DNA of 56,336 bases from an uncultured Oscillospiraceae bacterium (GCA_900546885.1 UREN01000006.1:1-56336), one strand, 5' to 3'. Counted from the stretch's first letter, positions 42,936-53,861 are shown. A program made the numbers and translations. Notes: generated from the sequence alone by a model not told the origin.

Positions 42936-44441
42936 GTGGCAAAGTATTACCTTGGAATTGACGTAGGCACCTTTGAGACAAAAGGGGTGCTGGTGAACGA
43001 AGCGTATGAAGTGGTGGCCACCCATTCGGCAAAGCACGAGATGGAAAACCCGCAGCCCAACCACTTCGAGCAGGATGCCGAGGCCGTGTGGTGGCACGAT
43101 TTCTGCGTGGTTTCCAAAGGCCTGTTGCAGAGCACAGGCATTGACGCACGGGACATTGCAGGCGTGGGCGCCGACGTGCTGGGCTGTGACTGCCTGCCGG
43201 TGGACGAAAACTGCCGGCCCCTGCGCAAAGCCATCTTGTACGGCATTGACGCGCGCGCCAGTGAGGAAATAGCATTTTTAAACCGTCATTACGGCCCCGA
43301 GCGCGTGAAAGAGCTGTTTGGCCACACGCTGTGCTCGGATGACATTGCCCCCAAGATTATGTGGATTAAAAACCACGAGCCGGACGTCTATGCCAAAACA
43401 TACAAGTTCCTCACAGGTTCCTCTTACATTACGGCAAAGCTCACCGGCGAATATGTGATAGACCAGTTTCTGGCGAAATCGTCCTTCAAGCCGCTTTATA
43501 CACAGGACGGGCAGATCAACGAGGCCGAAACGGGGCTGTTTTGCCGGGGTGACCAGCTGGCACGCACCATGTTTGTGCACGAGATTGCCGGCCATGTGAC
43601 GGCACAGGCGGCCGCAGAGACGGGCCTGGCCGAGGGCACGCCCGTTATTTGCGGCACGGGAGATTCCACCAGTGAGGCCATCAGCGTGGGCATTGTAAAG
43701 CCCGGGCGTGTGATGTTCCAATTCGGGTCTTCGCTGTTCTTTTACTATTGCGCCGACCATATGGTGTACGACCACCGCATCCATGGCGGCAACTTCACGG
43801 TGCCGGGCACCTACAGCGTCTCGGGCGGCACCAACACCGCCGGCACGCTGACGCGCTGGATGCGCGACACACTGTATTTCGATTTGATGGACGGCAGCGT
43901 GGCCGAGCCCTACGCCGAAATGATGGAGCGGGTGCGGGCCGTTCCGCCGGGAAGCGGCGGCCTTGTAGTGCTTCCGTATTTTGCGGGCGAGCGCTGCCCG
44001 GTGAACGATGAAAAGGCGCGCGGCGTAATTTTTGGCCTGACACTGGAGCACACGCGCGAACACATTTACCACGCGGCGCTGGAGGGCATTGGCTTTTCTG
44101 TGGCGCAGAATATTGCAGTGATGGAAGAAATTGGCCTGCCGGTGGACACGGTGACCGTGGTGGGCGGCGGCACAAAGAACCCGGTGTGGATGCAGATTGT
44201 GGCAGACATTCTGGGCAAGCCGCTCAGCATTCCGAAAGTAAGCATTGGCGCAAGCTATGGCTGCGCGCTGCTTGCCGCCCTGGGCACCGGGGCACTGCAC
44301 AGTTTTGACGAGCTGGCGTCGGTGATAAAGCCGGGCCGCGTGTTGCAGCCGGACGCCCAGCGCCACAGCCAATATCAGAAAATCCGCCATGTGTATGACA
44401 GCCTGTACCCCGCCACCTGCGGGCTGATGCACGAACTGTAA
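42936..44441 (+). CDS. FGGY-family carbohydrate kinase
   Basis: 501 residues. N-terminal ATPase fold YLGIDVGTFETKG (5-17), substrate-domain segment GADVLGCDCLPVD, catalytic aspartate region ICGTGDSTSEAIS, and C-terminal VVGGGTKNPVWMQI and GASYGCALLAALG. It lacks the LSGQMHG xylulokinase loop seen in the XylB of this window, so the substrate differs. Start GTG 42936 with AGGGGGAAAA upstream. It presumably phosphorylates a ketose or polyol produced by the divergently encoded isomerases; the substrate is not readable. Confidence 0.92.
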   Translation: MAKYYLGIDVGTFETKGVLVNEAYEVVATHSAKHEMENPQPNHFEQDAEAVWWHDFCVVSKGLLQSTGIDARDIAGVGADVLGCDCLPVDENCRPLRKAILYGIDARASEEIAFLNRHYGPERVKELFGHTLCSDDIAPKIMWIKNHEPDVYAKTYKFLTGSSYITAKLTGEYVIDQFLAKSSFKPLYTQDGQINEAETGLFCRGDQLARTMFVHEIAGHVTAQAAAETGLAEGTPVICGTGDSTSEAISVGIVKPGRVMFQFGSSLFFYYCADHMVYDHRIHGGNFTVPGTYSVSGGTNTAGTLTRWMRDTLYFDLMDGSVAEPYAEMMERVRAVPPGSGGLVVLPYFAGERCPVNDEKARGVIFGLTLEHTREHIYHAALEGIGFSVAQNIAVMEEIGLPVDTVTVVGGGTKNPVWMQIVADILGKPLSIPKVSIGASYGCALLAALGTGALHSFDELASVIKPGRVLQPDAQRHSQYQKIRHVYDSLYPATCGLMHEL

Positions 44442-44466
44442 ACACGAACGGGAGAGTTGCACGGTT

Positions 44467-45240
44467 ATGATACGAGCAGAGCGTTTTCAAATGATTGCCG
44501 AATTGGGCGAAAAAGACAGCGACGGCATTATAACGCTGGAGCAATTGGCAGAGTACCTGCATGTTTCCATGGCGACGGTGCGGCGCGATGTGGATGAGCT
44601 GGCCAGCCGGGGTGTGCTGCAGAAAACGCGCGGCGGCGTAATTTTGCAGGCGCGCGAAACCGCCTCGCTGGACCCGACATACGCCATGCGGCTCTCGGTG
44701 AACATGGATGAAAAAAACCGCATTGCGCGGGCGGCCAGCGCCTATATCTACGAGGGCGACAACATTATGTTCGATTCCGGCTCTACCGTGCTGGAGCTGG
44801 CCAAAGAGCTGCCGGTGCGCAACCATCTGGGCATCATCACCTATGACCTGTATGTGGCGCTGGAGCTGGTGAACCGGGAATATGTCGACCTTTTGATGAT
44901 TGGCGGCGTGTTCCGCCGCCAGTATTTCGGCTTTCATGGCTATTTTGCTGAAAATGCCATCCGCCAGATGTATTCCAAAGTGGCGTTCATCGGCGCAGAC
45001 GCCGTGAACTTGCAGGGCGGCATTATGAGCCACAACCAGAACGATGTGCCGCTGAAGCAGAGCATGATTGAAAATTCTCAAAAGACAATTCTGCTGTGCG
45101 ACCACACCAAGTTTGGTTCTTATGCGTTCATGCATGTGGCGCCGCTGGAGAAATTTGATATTGTCATCACCGGCAGAGAGCTGGATGAGAAATATGTTTC
45201 CGCCTTGCGCGAGAAGGGGATAGGGGTAGAACTTGTCTGA
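44467..45240 (+). CDS. DeoR/GlpR-family transcriptional regulator
   Basis: 257 residues. N-terminal HTH (about 1-55) with the DeoR signature LAEYLHVSMATVRRDVDELASRGVLQKTRGG. Effector domain of the sugar-phosphate isomerase-like type (about 75-240), containing DNIMFDSGSTVLELAKEL and IGADAVNLQGG. Effectors in this family are usually phosphorylated sugars, fitting the kinase just upstream. Start ATG 44467, GGGAGA 11 bases upstream. Its stop overlaps the MFS gene by 8 bases. Likely regulates the divergent promoters at 41832-41928. Confidence 0.93.
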   Translation: MIRAERFQMIAELGEKDSDGIITLEQLAEYLHVSMATVRRDVDELASRGVLQKTRGGVILQARETASLDPTYAMRLSVNMDEKNRIARAASAYIYEGDNIMFDSGSTVLELAKELPVRNHLGIITYDLYVALELVNREYVDLLMIGGVFRRQYFGFHGYFAENAIRQMYSKVAFIGADAVNLQGGIMSHNQNDVPLKQSMIENSQKTILLCDHTKFGSYAFMHVAPLEKFDIVITGRELDEKYVSALREKGIGVELV

Positions 45241-46444
45241 TTGGAAAAGCGCGCACCCTATTCTGCGCGGCGCCCCGTACTTTCTGTTTTTTATCTTCTA
45301 CTGGGTAGCCGAGGCATTATTTGTGCCATATCTGGGGCTGTATTTCGAGATGCGCGGCATGAACAGCGTGCAAATCGGCATGCTGAACAGCCTGTTCTAT
45401 GTGGTTACCATCATTTCGGCCATGACCATCGGCTATTTCGCCGATAAAACGCGCCGGCCACGGCTGACGGTAAGCATCTGTTTTTCCTGCGTGGTGCTGG
45501 TGGTGCTGTATATGTCGCGCGCCACCACGCTGCCGCACCTGGCGGCTGCCTATGCGCTGTACGGGTACTTTGTGGTATCCTGCTGCGACCTGGTGGACAA
45601 GTTGCTGCTGGAACAGCTGGGCGACGACACGCGCTATTTCGGGCTGTTCCGCGTGGGCTCGCCGCTGGGCTACAGCGGCGGCGCCATTCTGGCGGGGGCG
45701 CTTATCCCGCGGCTTGGCACCACTTCCCTGTTTCCGGTGTGCATGCTGTTTGCGGCGCTTTGCGTGGCCATGTCGCTGCTGATGAAAGAAAGCAGCGGCA
45801 TGCCCCGGCGCAAAAAGGCCCGGGTGCCGGTGAAACAGCTGTTCACAAACTGGCAGTCCTCCTACATATACGGCACCATGGTGCTGTGGGGCTTTTCCGA
45901 GGCGGGGGCGCTGTCTTACCTGGCTGTGTATATGTCCGACCGGGGGTTTTCTACCGAATACACCTCTGTGCTCATCACCATTGCCATGGTGGGGCAGACG
46001 GTGGCCTTTTCCCTGATGCCGGCCATTCAGCCGGTGCTGCACCCCAAAACCATGGTGATGCTGGGCTTTCTGGTGTTCAGCGGGCGCATTCTCTCTTTGG
46101 CGCTGGTGGGCATGCAGCAATTTCCGTTTTTGCTGGTGGCGGTGTTCCACTTTGTTGGCGGCAGCGCGCAGGCGCTGATTTTGACGCCCATTACGCTGAT
46201 GATAGGCCGCAGCTTCAGCCGTGAGGTAAGCAGCACGGCCCAGACGCTGAAAACCGTGGCCAGCAAGGGCATTGGAAGCAGCACGGGCGCCTTTCTGTAT
46301 GGCTGGCTGTACAGCCAGCTGCCGGCGCGCGGCGTAATGCTGCTGTTCACCTGCCTGATTTTCGGTTTCGGCATCCTGTCCCGCCTGGGCGGCATGTGGG
46401 TGGACGCCCGCACAAAGGCTGCCGCGGCGCAGCAGGGTGTGTGA
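45233..46444 (+). CDS. MFS transporter (MFS_1-like)
   Basis: Major facilitator of 403 residues with 12 predicted helices. N-terminal half has GYFADKTRRPR (the MFS loop 2-3 motif, GxLaDrxgrr-like); an intracellular loop with MPRRKKARVPVK separates the halves. Start TTG 45233, 6 bases after GGGG, overlapping the DeoR stop by 8 bases, so translation is coupled and the genes are coexpressed. Subtype resembles the nucleoside/oligosaccharide (PF12832-like) branch. Presumably imports or exports the sugar of this locus. Confidence 0.88.
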   Translation: MSDWKSAHPILRGAPYFLFFIFYWVAEALFVPYLGLYFEMRGMNSVQIGMLNSLFYVVTIISAMTIGYFADKTRRPRLTVSICFSCVVLVVLYMSRATTLPHLAAAYALYGYFVVSCCDLVDKLLLEQLGDDTRYFGLFRVGSPLGYSGGAILAGALIPRLGTTSLFPVCMLFAALCVAMSLLMKESSGMPRRKKARVPVKQLFTNWQSSYIYGTMVLWGFSEAGALSYLAVYMSDRGFSTEYTSVLITIAMVGQTVAFSLMPAIQPVLHPKTMVMLGFLVFSGRILSLALVGMQQFPFLLVAVFHFVGGSAQALILTPITLMIGRSFSREVSSTAQTLKTVASKGIGSSTGAFLYGWLYSQLPARGVMLLFTCLIFGFGILSRLGGMWVDARTKAAAAQQGV

Positions 46445-46488
46445 AATACCATATTTCAGATTCAAAAGGATCTTCAAGGAGGCTCATT

Positions 46489-47853
46489 ATGGACGAAAAA
46501 GTGCAAAAAGTACTGGACTACATTGAAGAGCACAAAGAGGAATACCTGGAGCTTTTGCTGCGTTTCTGCCGGCAGCCCAGCGTGGCCGCCACCGGCGAGG
46601 GCATTGAAAAGATGGCCGGCATGGTGGTGGATGAGCTGAAAAAGCTGGGTGTGGAGCCCACCGTGCTGGAGACCGGCGGCAGCCCCTTTATTTACGGCGA
46701 GATCAAGGGCGAAGTGGACCGCACGTTCGGTTTCTATGACCATTACGACGTGCAGCCGGTAGACCCCATTGACGAGTGGATTACCCCGCCGTATTCGGCG
46801 GATATCCGCGACGGCGTCATTTATGCCCGCGGCGTGGCCGACAACAAAGACGGCCTTGTCACCCGCCTGTGCGCGGTGGATGCATGGCAGAAAGTGCACG
46901 GCAAGCTGCCGCTGAACGTGAAGTTCTGCTTTGAAGGCGAAGAAGAAACCGGCAGCCCGCACCTTGCCAGCGTGGCCAAAGCGCACCCGGAGATGATTCA
47001 GTGCGACGGCTATGTGTGGGAGGGCGGCCACCGCGAAGAGGGCGGCCCGGCCGAGATTACCATGGGCGTGAAAGGGCTTTTGTATGTGGAGCTGTACGCC
47101 AAGGTGAGCGAGAAGGACGCGCACTCGATGTACGCGGCCATTATGCCCAGCCCCGTCTGGCACCTGGTGCAGGCGCTGAACACGCTGCGTGATAAAGACG
47201 GCAATGTGCTGATTGACGGCTTCTACGACGGCATTCAGCCCATTTCGCAGGCCGAGCTGGACGCGCTGAAAACGGATGTGTTTGATGAAGAGGACACCAG
47301 AAAGAATATCCTCGGCATCGAAAAGTTCATCAACGACGAGCACGGCGAAGACCTGCTGAAGCGCCTGTACTACCGGCCCACCTGCAACATCTGCGGCATT
47401 ACGGCCGGCTACCAGGGCGAGGGCAGCAAAACGGTGCTGCCCGGCAAGGCCAGCTGCAAAATCGACTTCCGCCTTGTGCCCGGGCAGGACCCGGACCGCA
47501 TTCTGAAACTGCTGCGCCAGCACCTGGATCAACACGGCTTTGCCGATATTGAAATCAAGTGCAATTCCGGCTGCCCCGCGTTCCGCAGCGACCCGAACTC
47601 GCCCTTCTGCAAGGCCATTGTGCGCACCATGGAAGAGCTGTTCCACGAGCAGCCCTGCGTGCAGTGCACTTCGGGCGGCACCTCGCCCATGTATATCTTC
47701 TGCAAAGAGGCCAATATCCCTGCCGCCATGTTCGGCGCCTCCAGCAAGAACGCCAACATCCACTCGCCCAACGAGCATTTGGCGGTGGAAGCTTTCTATA
47801 ACATGATTCGCATCAACGCCACCATGATGTACGAATTTGCACATCAGGAATGA
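46489..47853 (+). CDS. M20-family metallopeptidase (dipeptidase-like)
   Basis: 454 residues, M20 zinc peptidase. Metal and catalytic sites: H85 in YDHYDVQP, bridging D118 in ARGVADNKD, catalytic E151/E152 in EGEEETGS, and a C-terminal histidine in NIHSPNE. The lid domain covers about 185-310. The start is ATG 46489 behind AAGGAGG; the frame is open upstream into the MFS gene. It lies 44 bases after the MFS stop and 72 before the peptide-binding protein of an ABC importer, so it probably hydrolyses the imported di- or oligopeptides in the cytoplasm. ArgE/DapE-like deacylation is the alternative. Confidence 0.92.
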   Translation: MDEKVQKVLDYIEEHKEEYLELLLRFCRQPSVAATGEGIEKMAGMVVDELKKLGVEPTVLETGGSPFIYGEIKGEVDRTFGFYDHYDVQPVDPIDEWITPPYSADIRDGVIYARGVADNKDGLVTRLCAVDAWQKVHGKLPLNVKFCFEGEEETGSPHLASVAKAHPEMIQCDGYVWEGGHREEGGPAEITMGVKGLLYVELYAKVSEKDAHSMYAAIMPSPVWHLVQALNTLRDKDGNVLIDGFYDGIQPISQAELDALKTDVFDEEDTRKNILGIEKFINDEHGEDLLKRLYYRPTCNICGITAGYQGEGSKTVLPGKASCKIDFRLVPGQDPDRILKLLRQHLDQHGFADIEIKCNSGCPAFRSDPNSPFCKAIVRTMEELFHEQPCVQCTSGGTSPMYIFCKEANIPAAMFGASSKNANIHSPNEHLAVEAFYNMIRINATMMYEFAHQE

Positions 47854-47925
47854 CCGGGAACTACCCGGCGCAGCCCGCCGGATAGAAATATACTGTACGT
47901 GTAACGTATCAGAAGGAGGAAAAGT

Positions 47926-49512
47926 ATGAAAAAGAACATCCGCAACGCACTTGCTCTTTGCCTTGCCGTGCTGATGATGGCCACCATGCTGGCCGGCTGC
48001 AGCGGCGGTGCATCGAGCAGCACACCGGCCTCCGCCAGTGCCAGCGCTGCCAGCGGCACAAGCAGCAACGACAGCACCACGCTGACCCTTGCCATCAACG
48101 CTGACATCCTGACGACGGACCCTCAGGCGCTGAACAATGGCACCACAACGTCCGTGCTGTACAACGTGTTCAGCAACCTCGTCAAGTATGATGACGCAGG
48201 CGAGATTGTGATGGATCTGGCCGAGAGCTATGAGCTGCTGGAAGACCAGGTGACCTGGGAGTTCAAGATTCGCGAGGACGCCGTGTTCCATGACGGCACC
48301 CCTGTGACGGCGGAAGACGTGGCTTGGTCTCTGACGCGCGTCATGACGGACGAATCCAGCTCGGACTACATGAACTTCAGCCCGCTGGCCGAGGCTGTGG
48401 CGGTGGACGACTACACCGTGCACGTTGTGAGTGACGATCCGTACCCCATCATGCTTCAGCTGCTTTGCAAAGGCGGCGCGGCCGTGCTGCCGAAGGCCTA
48501 CTTTGAGGAGAACGGCGAAGAGGCCTGGCTGGCCAACCCCATCGGCTCTGGCCCGTATCAGCTCACCGAGTATGTGAAGGACGACCACGTCACACTGGTG
48601 CCCTTTGCCGACTACTATGGCGAGCAGAACCCCGATTGGGAAGAAGTTATCTTCCGTGTGGTGCCGGAATCCTCCACCCGCGTGGGCGAGCTGATTGCCG
48701 GCAACGTGGACGCTGTGAACATGGTTATCCCCACCGAGTGGGAGCGTGTGAACGGCAACGAGGGCACCGCTGTGGTGAACGGCCCGTCCACCCGCGTGTA
48801 CCAGCTTGCGCTGAAGACCGACAAGGGCCCCACGGCCGATTTGCGCGTGCGCCAGGCCATCGACCTTGCCATTGACGACCAGACCATCGTGGATACGATT
48901 CTGCAGGGCGCCGGCACCCCGATGCTCACGCGTGTCCCCAGCGGCGTGAACGGCTGCAACGAAGACCTTGTGGGCAAATACAACTATGACCCCGAGCGCG
49001 CGAAAGAACTGCTGGCCGAGGCCGGCTATCCCGATGGCTTCAGCATGAAGATTGAAGCCCCCACGGGCCGCTATACGATGGACGCCGAAATCTCGCAGGC
49101 CATTGTGGCCATGCTGAGCCAGGTGGGCATCACGGTGGACCTGCAGCTGCTGGAATCCAGCGCATACTCCAACGTGTTCAGCGCCCACAGCGCAGAGGAC
49201 GGCTTCATGACGTGCTTTGGCCTTGGCTTCTTTGACGCTTCCTACGGCATGATCGGCTACTTCGGCGTGAACACCTCCGGCGAAAGCAACTGGAACAACC
49301 AGGAGTACATCGACATGTACTATGAGGCCGAGTTCAACATGAACGAAGAAGAGCGCACTCAGCTGTTCCAGGAGATGCAGCAGATGGTGGCGGACGAAGT
49401 GCCCTATGCCATCATTTGCCAAATCGACAACAGCTATGGCGTGAAGGACAGCATCACCATGACGCCGCGTCTGGATGATGTGTGGAACCTGAGCACCATC
49501 CGCAAGGTATAA
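47926..49512 (+). CDS. Peptide ABC transporter substrate-binding lipoprotein (SBP_bac_5)
   Basis: 528 residues, oligopeptide/dipeptide-binding type. Lipoprotein signal with lipobox MLAGC (Cys25) followed by a Ser/Ala-rich linker (26-50). Family landmarks: WEFKIREDAVFHDGTPVTAEDVAWSL (shared DppA/OppA segment near 115-140), GSGPYQLTEY, DLRVRQAIDLAID and YNYDPERAKELLAEAGYPDG. Start ATG 47926 after GGAGGAAAAG. First gene of a five-gene importer; hairpins at 49554 and 49648 separate it from the permeases, as is common where the receptor is made in excess. Substrate class could also be glycopeptides or nickel chelates. Confidence 0.93.
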   Translation: MKKNIRNALALCLAVLMMATMLAGCSGGASSSTPASASASAASGTSSNDSTTLTLAINADILTTDPQALNNGTTTSVLYNVFSNLVKYDDAGEIVMDLAESYELLEDQVTWEFKIREDAVFHDGTPVTAEDVAWSLTRVMTDESSSDYMNFSPLAEAVAVDDYTVHVVSDDPYPIMLQLLCKGGAAVLPKAYFEENGEEAWLANPIGSGPYQLTEYVKDDHVTLVPFADYYGEQNPDWEEVIFRVVPESSTRVGELIAGNVDAVNMVIPTEWERVNGNEGTAVVNGPSTRVYQLALKTDKGPTADLRVRQAIDLAIDDQTIVDTILQGAGTPMLTRVPSGVNGCNEDLVGKYNYDPERAKELLAEAGYPDGFSMKIEAPTGRYTMDAEISQAIVAMLSQVGITVDLQLLESSAYSNVFSAHSAEDGFMTCFGLGFFDASYGMIGYFGVNTSGESNWNNQEYIDMYYEAEFNMNEEERTQLFQEMQQMVADEVPYAIICQIDNSYGVKDSITMTPRLDDVWNLSTIRKV

Positions 49513-49553
49513 AAGCCTGGACAGGGCTTATCTGGCTTGATTTTACCTGGGTT

Positions 49554-49585
49554 GCGGGCCTGGCGGCATTTGCCGCTGGGCCCGC
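49554..49585 (+). terminator. Intercistronic hairpin after the binding-protein gene
   Basis: A continuous 14-bp stem (49554-49567 with 49572-49585, two wobble pairs) with loop ATTT and no T run. Better suited to stabilising the upstream mRNA or damping read-through than to full termination. Confidence 0.6.
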
Positions 49586-49647
49586 CGCCTAGGGCGAGCA
49601 GCTCCGTGCCTGAACAGCGCACAACCAGCCCGCATGATTGTTCGCTG

Positions 49648-49688
49648 TTTGGGCATGGGCCTGAATTTTGAACCGCTGCATGCCCAAA
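49648..49688 (+). repeat. Second intercistronic inverted repeat before the first permease
   Basis: TTTGGGCATG (49648-49657) and CATGCCCAAA (49679-49688), perfect 10 bp, 21-base loop. Lies 24 bases before the ribosome site of the permease gene, with no T run. Confidence 0.5.
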
Positions 49689-49725
49689 ATGCCTGCAAGC
49701 GATGAAAGACAGGGGGAGGAACGTT

Positions 49726-50640
49726 ATGCTGAAATATATGCTCCGAAGGATTTTGCAGATGATCCCGGTGCTGATCATTATCACCATCATCACATTCCTG
49801 TTTGTGAACGCCTCGGGCGACCCCACCGCCATGCTGCTGCCGCCGGAGGCAACGTTTGAAGACCGCGAGATTCTGCGCGAGGCTCTGGGCCTGAATGAGC
49901 CGCTGTATGTGCAGTACTGGATCTTCATCACCAATGCCCTGCACGGAGATTTTGGCACAAGCTTCCGTTATGGCACGTCTGCCATGGGCGTTGTGATGGA
50001 AAAAATACCGGCCACGGTGCAGCTTGCCAGTGTCTCGCTGTTGTGCTCGATTCTCGTGGCGATTCCGCTGGGCATTCTCAGCGCCCACACCAAAGATTCC
50101 CCGCTGGACCTTGTGGTAAGCGGTCTGTCTTCGCTGGGGCGCTCGATGCCAAGCTTTTGGGTGGGCATCATGCTCATTCTGCTGTTTGGCGTCACACTGA
50201 AGGTGCTGCCCGTTTCGGGCCGCGGCACCTGGCTGAACCTGGTGCTGCCATGCGCCACCCTTACCATTAACACGGCCACACAAATTGTGCCCCTGGTGCG
50301 CAGCGGCATGCTGGAGATTATGCAGCAGGACTATATCCGCACGGCACGAAGCAAGGGCCTGCCAAACCGTGTGGTGGTGGTGAAGCACGCCTTTAAAAAT
50401 GCGCTGGTGCCCGTGGTTACCATTGTGGCGCTGCAGATTCCCAACCTGGTGGGCGGCGCGCTGATTACCGAAACCGTGTTCGCCTGGCCCGGCCTTGGCC
50501 AGCTGGTGGTGCAAAGCATCGGCTCGCATGATATGAGCGTGGTGCAGGCCTGCGTGGTTGTCATTGCGCTGGTAACCATGGTGGCCAACCTTCTGGCAGA
50601 CCTTGTGTACTGCCTCATCGACCCGCGCATCCGCTATTGA
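49726..50640 (+). CDS. dppB: Peptide ABC transporter permease (DppB type)
   Basis: 304 residues, six helices. N-terminal ILQMIPVLIIITIITFLFVNASGDP is the typical DppB/OppB first helix and loop. EAA loop: DYIRTARSKGLPNRVVVVKHAFKNALVPV. C-terminal GGALITETVFAWPGLGQLVV matches the family. The start is ATG 49726 behind GGGGGAGGA; an upstream in-frame ATG 49702 would contain that ribosome site. Followed 17 bases later by the partner permease. Confidence 0.94.
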   Translation: MLKYMLRRILQMIPVLIIITIITFLFVNASGDPTAMLLPPEATFEDREILREALGLNEPLYVQYWIFITNALHGDFGTSFRYGTSAMGVVMEKIPATVQLASVSLLCSILVAIPLGILSAHTKDSPLDLVVSGLSSLGRSMPSFWVGIMLILLFGVTLKVLPVSGRGTWLNLVLPCATLTINTATQIVPLVRSGMLEIMQQDYIRTARSKGLPNRVVVVKHAFKNALVPVVTIVALQIPNLVGGALITETVFAWPGLGQLVVQSIGSHDMSVVQACVVVIALVTMVANLLADLVYCLIDPRIRY

Positions 50641-50657
50641 GAGGAGGGGAAAGACTT

Positions 50658-51572
50658 ATGGCAGAAAAGACAAAAGTAATTTCTGAAGCAAAAAAGCAGG
50701 CGCGCGAGCGCTCCATCGTATTTGACCTTCCCCGCCTTTTGCTGAAAAGCCCATCCGGCATGCTGGGGCTTATCATTGTGCTGGTGGTGGTGTTTGTCGC
50801 CATCTTTGCCGATTTCATCATCCCCTGCACGCCGGAGGAAATTGACCTGCTGAACATGGCACAGCCGCCGTGCTGGGCAGAGGGCGGCTCGATGGACCAT
50901 ATTTTGGGCACAGACATTTTGGGGCGAGACATCTTCTCGCGCATTCTGGTTGGCTCCCGCGTGTCGCTTCTGGTGGGCATTTTCTCCGTGGTGGTGGCCG
51001 GCCTCATCGGCACGGTGATGGGCGTTCTGTCCGGCTATTTTGGCGGCTGGATTGACTCTGTGGTTATGCGCATCACCGATGCGTTTTACTCTATCCCGCT
51101 CACTCTGTTTGCCATGGTGATGCTTACCATTATGGACCCCGGCGTGCTGACGCTGGTGTTCGTGATTGGTGTTACAAACTGGCCGTTCTATGCGCGCATG
51201 GTGCGCGGCGAGGTGCTGGGGCTGAAAAACAAGGAATATGTGAAGGCGGCCCGCACCATCGGCACCTCGGGCGGCATGATTATGATGCGCCACATTCTGC
51301 CGAACATTCTGCCCACTTTCATCGTGGTGTCCACGTTGAGCGTGGCCTCCAGCATCCTCATTGAGGCATCGCTGAGCTTCCTGGGGCTTGGCATTCAGCC
51401 GCCTGCCGTGTCGTGGGGCGTGATGCTGTCGGACGGGCGCAACTACCTGGCAACCAACTGGTGGATGGCCACGTTCCCCGGCATTGCCATTTCCGTGACG
51501 GTGCTGGGCATCATGCTGCTGGGCAACTGGCTGCGCGACGTGCTGGACCCGAAGAACCAGGGCCTGCGCTGA
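50658..51572 (+). CDS. dppC: Peptide ABC transporter permease (DppC type)
   Basis: 304 residues, six helices. Characteristic DppC segment HILGTDILGRDIFSRILVGSRVSL near 80-100, and EAA loop EYVKAARTIGTSGGMIMMRHILPNILP. C-terminal SFLGLGIQPPAVSWGVML is a family hallmark. The start is ATG 50658 after GAGGAGGGG; an in-frame upstream ATG overlaps the dppB stop and is less likely. Forms a heterodimer with the DppB-type protein. Confidence 0.94.
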   Translation: MAEKTKVISEAKKQARERSIVFDLPRLLLKSPSGMLGLIIVLVVVFVAIFADFIIPCTPEEIDLLNMAQPPCWAEGGSMDHILGTDILGRDIFSRILVGSRVSLLVGIFSVVVAGLIGTVMGVLSGYFGGWIDSVVMRITDAFYSIPLTLFAMVMLTIMDPGVLTLVFVIGVTNWPFYARMVRGEVLGLKNKEYVKAARTIGTSGGMIMMRHILPNILPTFIVVSTLSVASSILIEASLSFLGLGIQPPAVSWGVMLSDGRNYLATNWWMATFPGIAISVTVLGIMLLGNWLRDVLDPKNQGLR

Positions 51573-51588
51573 AAGGAGGGGGACGCAT

Positions 51589-52590
51589 ATGGAATCGACT
51601 GCGGCAAAAACCACAAACGACATCCTGCTGGATGTAAAAGACCTCAACATCCGCTTTAAAACAAAAAAAGGCTATGTAAATGCAGTGGAACATCTGGATT
51701 TCCACGTCAAAAAGGGCGAGCTGCTGGCCCTTGTGGGCGAAAGCGGCTGCGGCAAAAGCGTCACCAGCCTTGCCGTGATGGACCTGATTGAACGGCCGGG
51801 CGAGGTAAAGGCGGAGTCTATGATGCTGGATGGGCACGAGCTCACCACCACGCCGCCGAACGAAAAGCGCAAAATGCGCGGCACCGAAATGGCCATGATT
51901 TTTCAAGACCCGCTTACCAGCCTGAACCCGCTGTACACCATTGGCAACCAGCTGTCCGAGCAGTTCCTCACGCACATCCCGGGCTGCACCAAGCATCAGG
52001 CGAAGGAAAAAAGCATCGAGATTATTCGCAAAACGGGCATTCCCCGCCCGGAGGCGGTGTATAAAAGCTACCCGCACGAGCTTTCCGGCGGCATGCGCCA
52101 GCGCATCATGATTGCCATTGCCCTGGCCTGCAACCCCAAGCTTCTGATTGCGGATGAGCCCACCACGGCGCTGGACGTGACCATTCAGGCCCAGATTTTG
52201 CACCTGATGCAGGACCTGATCAAAGATTTTGACACCTCGATTCTGTTCATCACGCATGACCTTGGCGTGGTGGCGGAAATGGCAGACCGCGTTGTGGTAA
52301 TGTACACCGGCCAGATTGTGGAAGAGGCAGACGTTTACACGCTGTTCCATAACCCGAAGCATCCTTACACGCAAGGGCTTTTGAACAGCACCATCAACGT
52401 GCAGCAGCAGGACGACACGCTGGAGCCCATTGCGGGCACCGTGCCCAGCCTGAACCATCTGCCGGAGGGCTGCCGCTTCCATCCGCGCTGTAAATATGCC
52501 ACCGAGGCATGCAAACACACCATGCCTCAGCTGGTGGAAGTGGGGCCTGGGCATTATTCGCGCTGCCTGCTGGCAGAGAAGGAGGGCTGA
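51589..52590 (+). CDS. dppD: Peptide ABC transporter ATP-binding protein (DppD type)
   Basis: 333 residues. Walker A GESGCGKS, signature LSGGMRQR, Walker [12 protein letters not shown] and switch ITHDLG. The C-terminal oligopeptide-ABC extension has the Cys motif [14 protein letters not shown], which in homologues binds an Fe-S cluster. Start ATG 51589 behind AAAGGAGGGGG. It is the first of two different ATPases, as expected for a Dpp/Opp system. Confidence 0.95.
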   Translation: MESTAAKTTNDILLDVKDLNIRFKTKKGYVNAVEHLDFHVKKGELLALVGESGCGKSVTSLAVMDLIERPGEVKAESMMLDGHELTTTPPNEKRKMRGTEMAMIFQDPLTSLNPLYTIGNQLSEQFLTHIPGCTKHQAKEKSIEIIRKTGIPRPEAVYKSYPHELSGGMRQRIMIAIALACNPKLLIADEPTTALDVTIQAQILHLMQDLIKDFDTSILFITHDLGVVAEMADRVVVMYTGQIVEEADVYTLFHNPKHPYTQGLLNSTINVQQQDDTLEPIAGTVPSLNHLPEGCRFHPRCKYATEACKHTMPQLVEVGPGHYSRCLLAEKEG

Positions 52591-52592
52591 AC

Positions 52593-53627
<1,035 letters not shown>

Positions 53628-53733
53628 CGCATGCCCCAAGCCGCAGGCGGCGCAGGCTTTTTGCGCCGTGGCCCGCGGTTTGGCGGCGCAAAGTTTTTCG
53701 ATGATGCCGGGCAAGTTTATTTGCTCTCTCCTG

Positions 53734-53771
53734 AAAAAGTGCGGCCCCTGCCAAAAGGGCCGCACTTTTTT
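53734..53771 (+). terminator. Intrinsic terminator after the peptide importer
   Basis: AAAAAGTGCGGCCC (53734-53747) pairs with GGGCCGCACTTTTT (53757-53770), 14 bp, 9-base loop, ending in six Ts. It lies in the 330-base gap 53628-53957, which otherwise holds the promoter at 53862 and no gene. Confidence 0.92.
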
Positions 53772-53861
53772 ACCTGCTGTGCCATGTTGCGCGGCGCGGC
53801 CTGGCCTTGGGGCGGGCGGTGCACGGGCGGCGGGCACGGCCTGGCAAAAAATGCAGGCAGG

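Noticed and set aside
42936..44441. Second xylulokinase
   Set aside because: It lacks the SGQMHG loop present in the XylB of this window, and its neighbours differ, so only the FGGY family is claimed.
46474..49422. A 982-codon open frame on the minus strand
   Set aside because: It lies wholly opposite the M20 peptidase and peptide-binding protein genes, whose families and ribosome sites are certain. It arises from GC-rich codon usage; its translation is low-complexity His/Ala/Val-rich with no family features.
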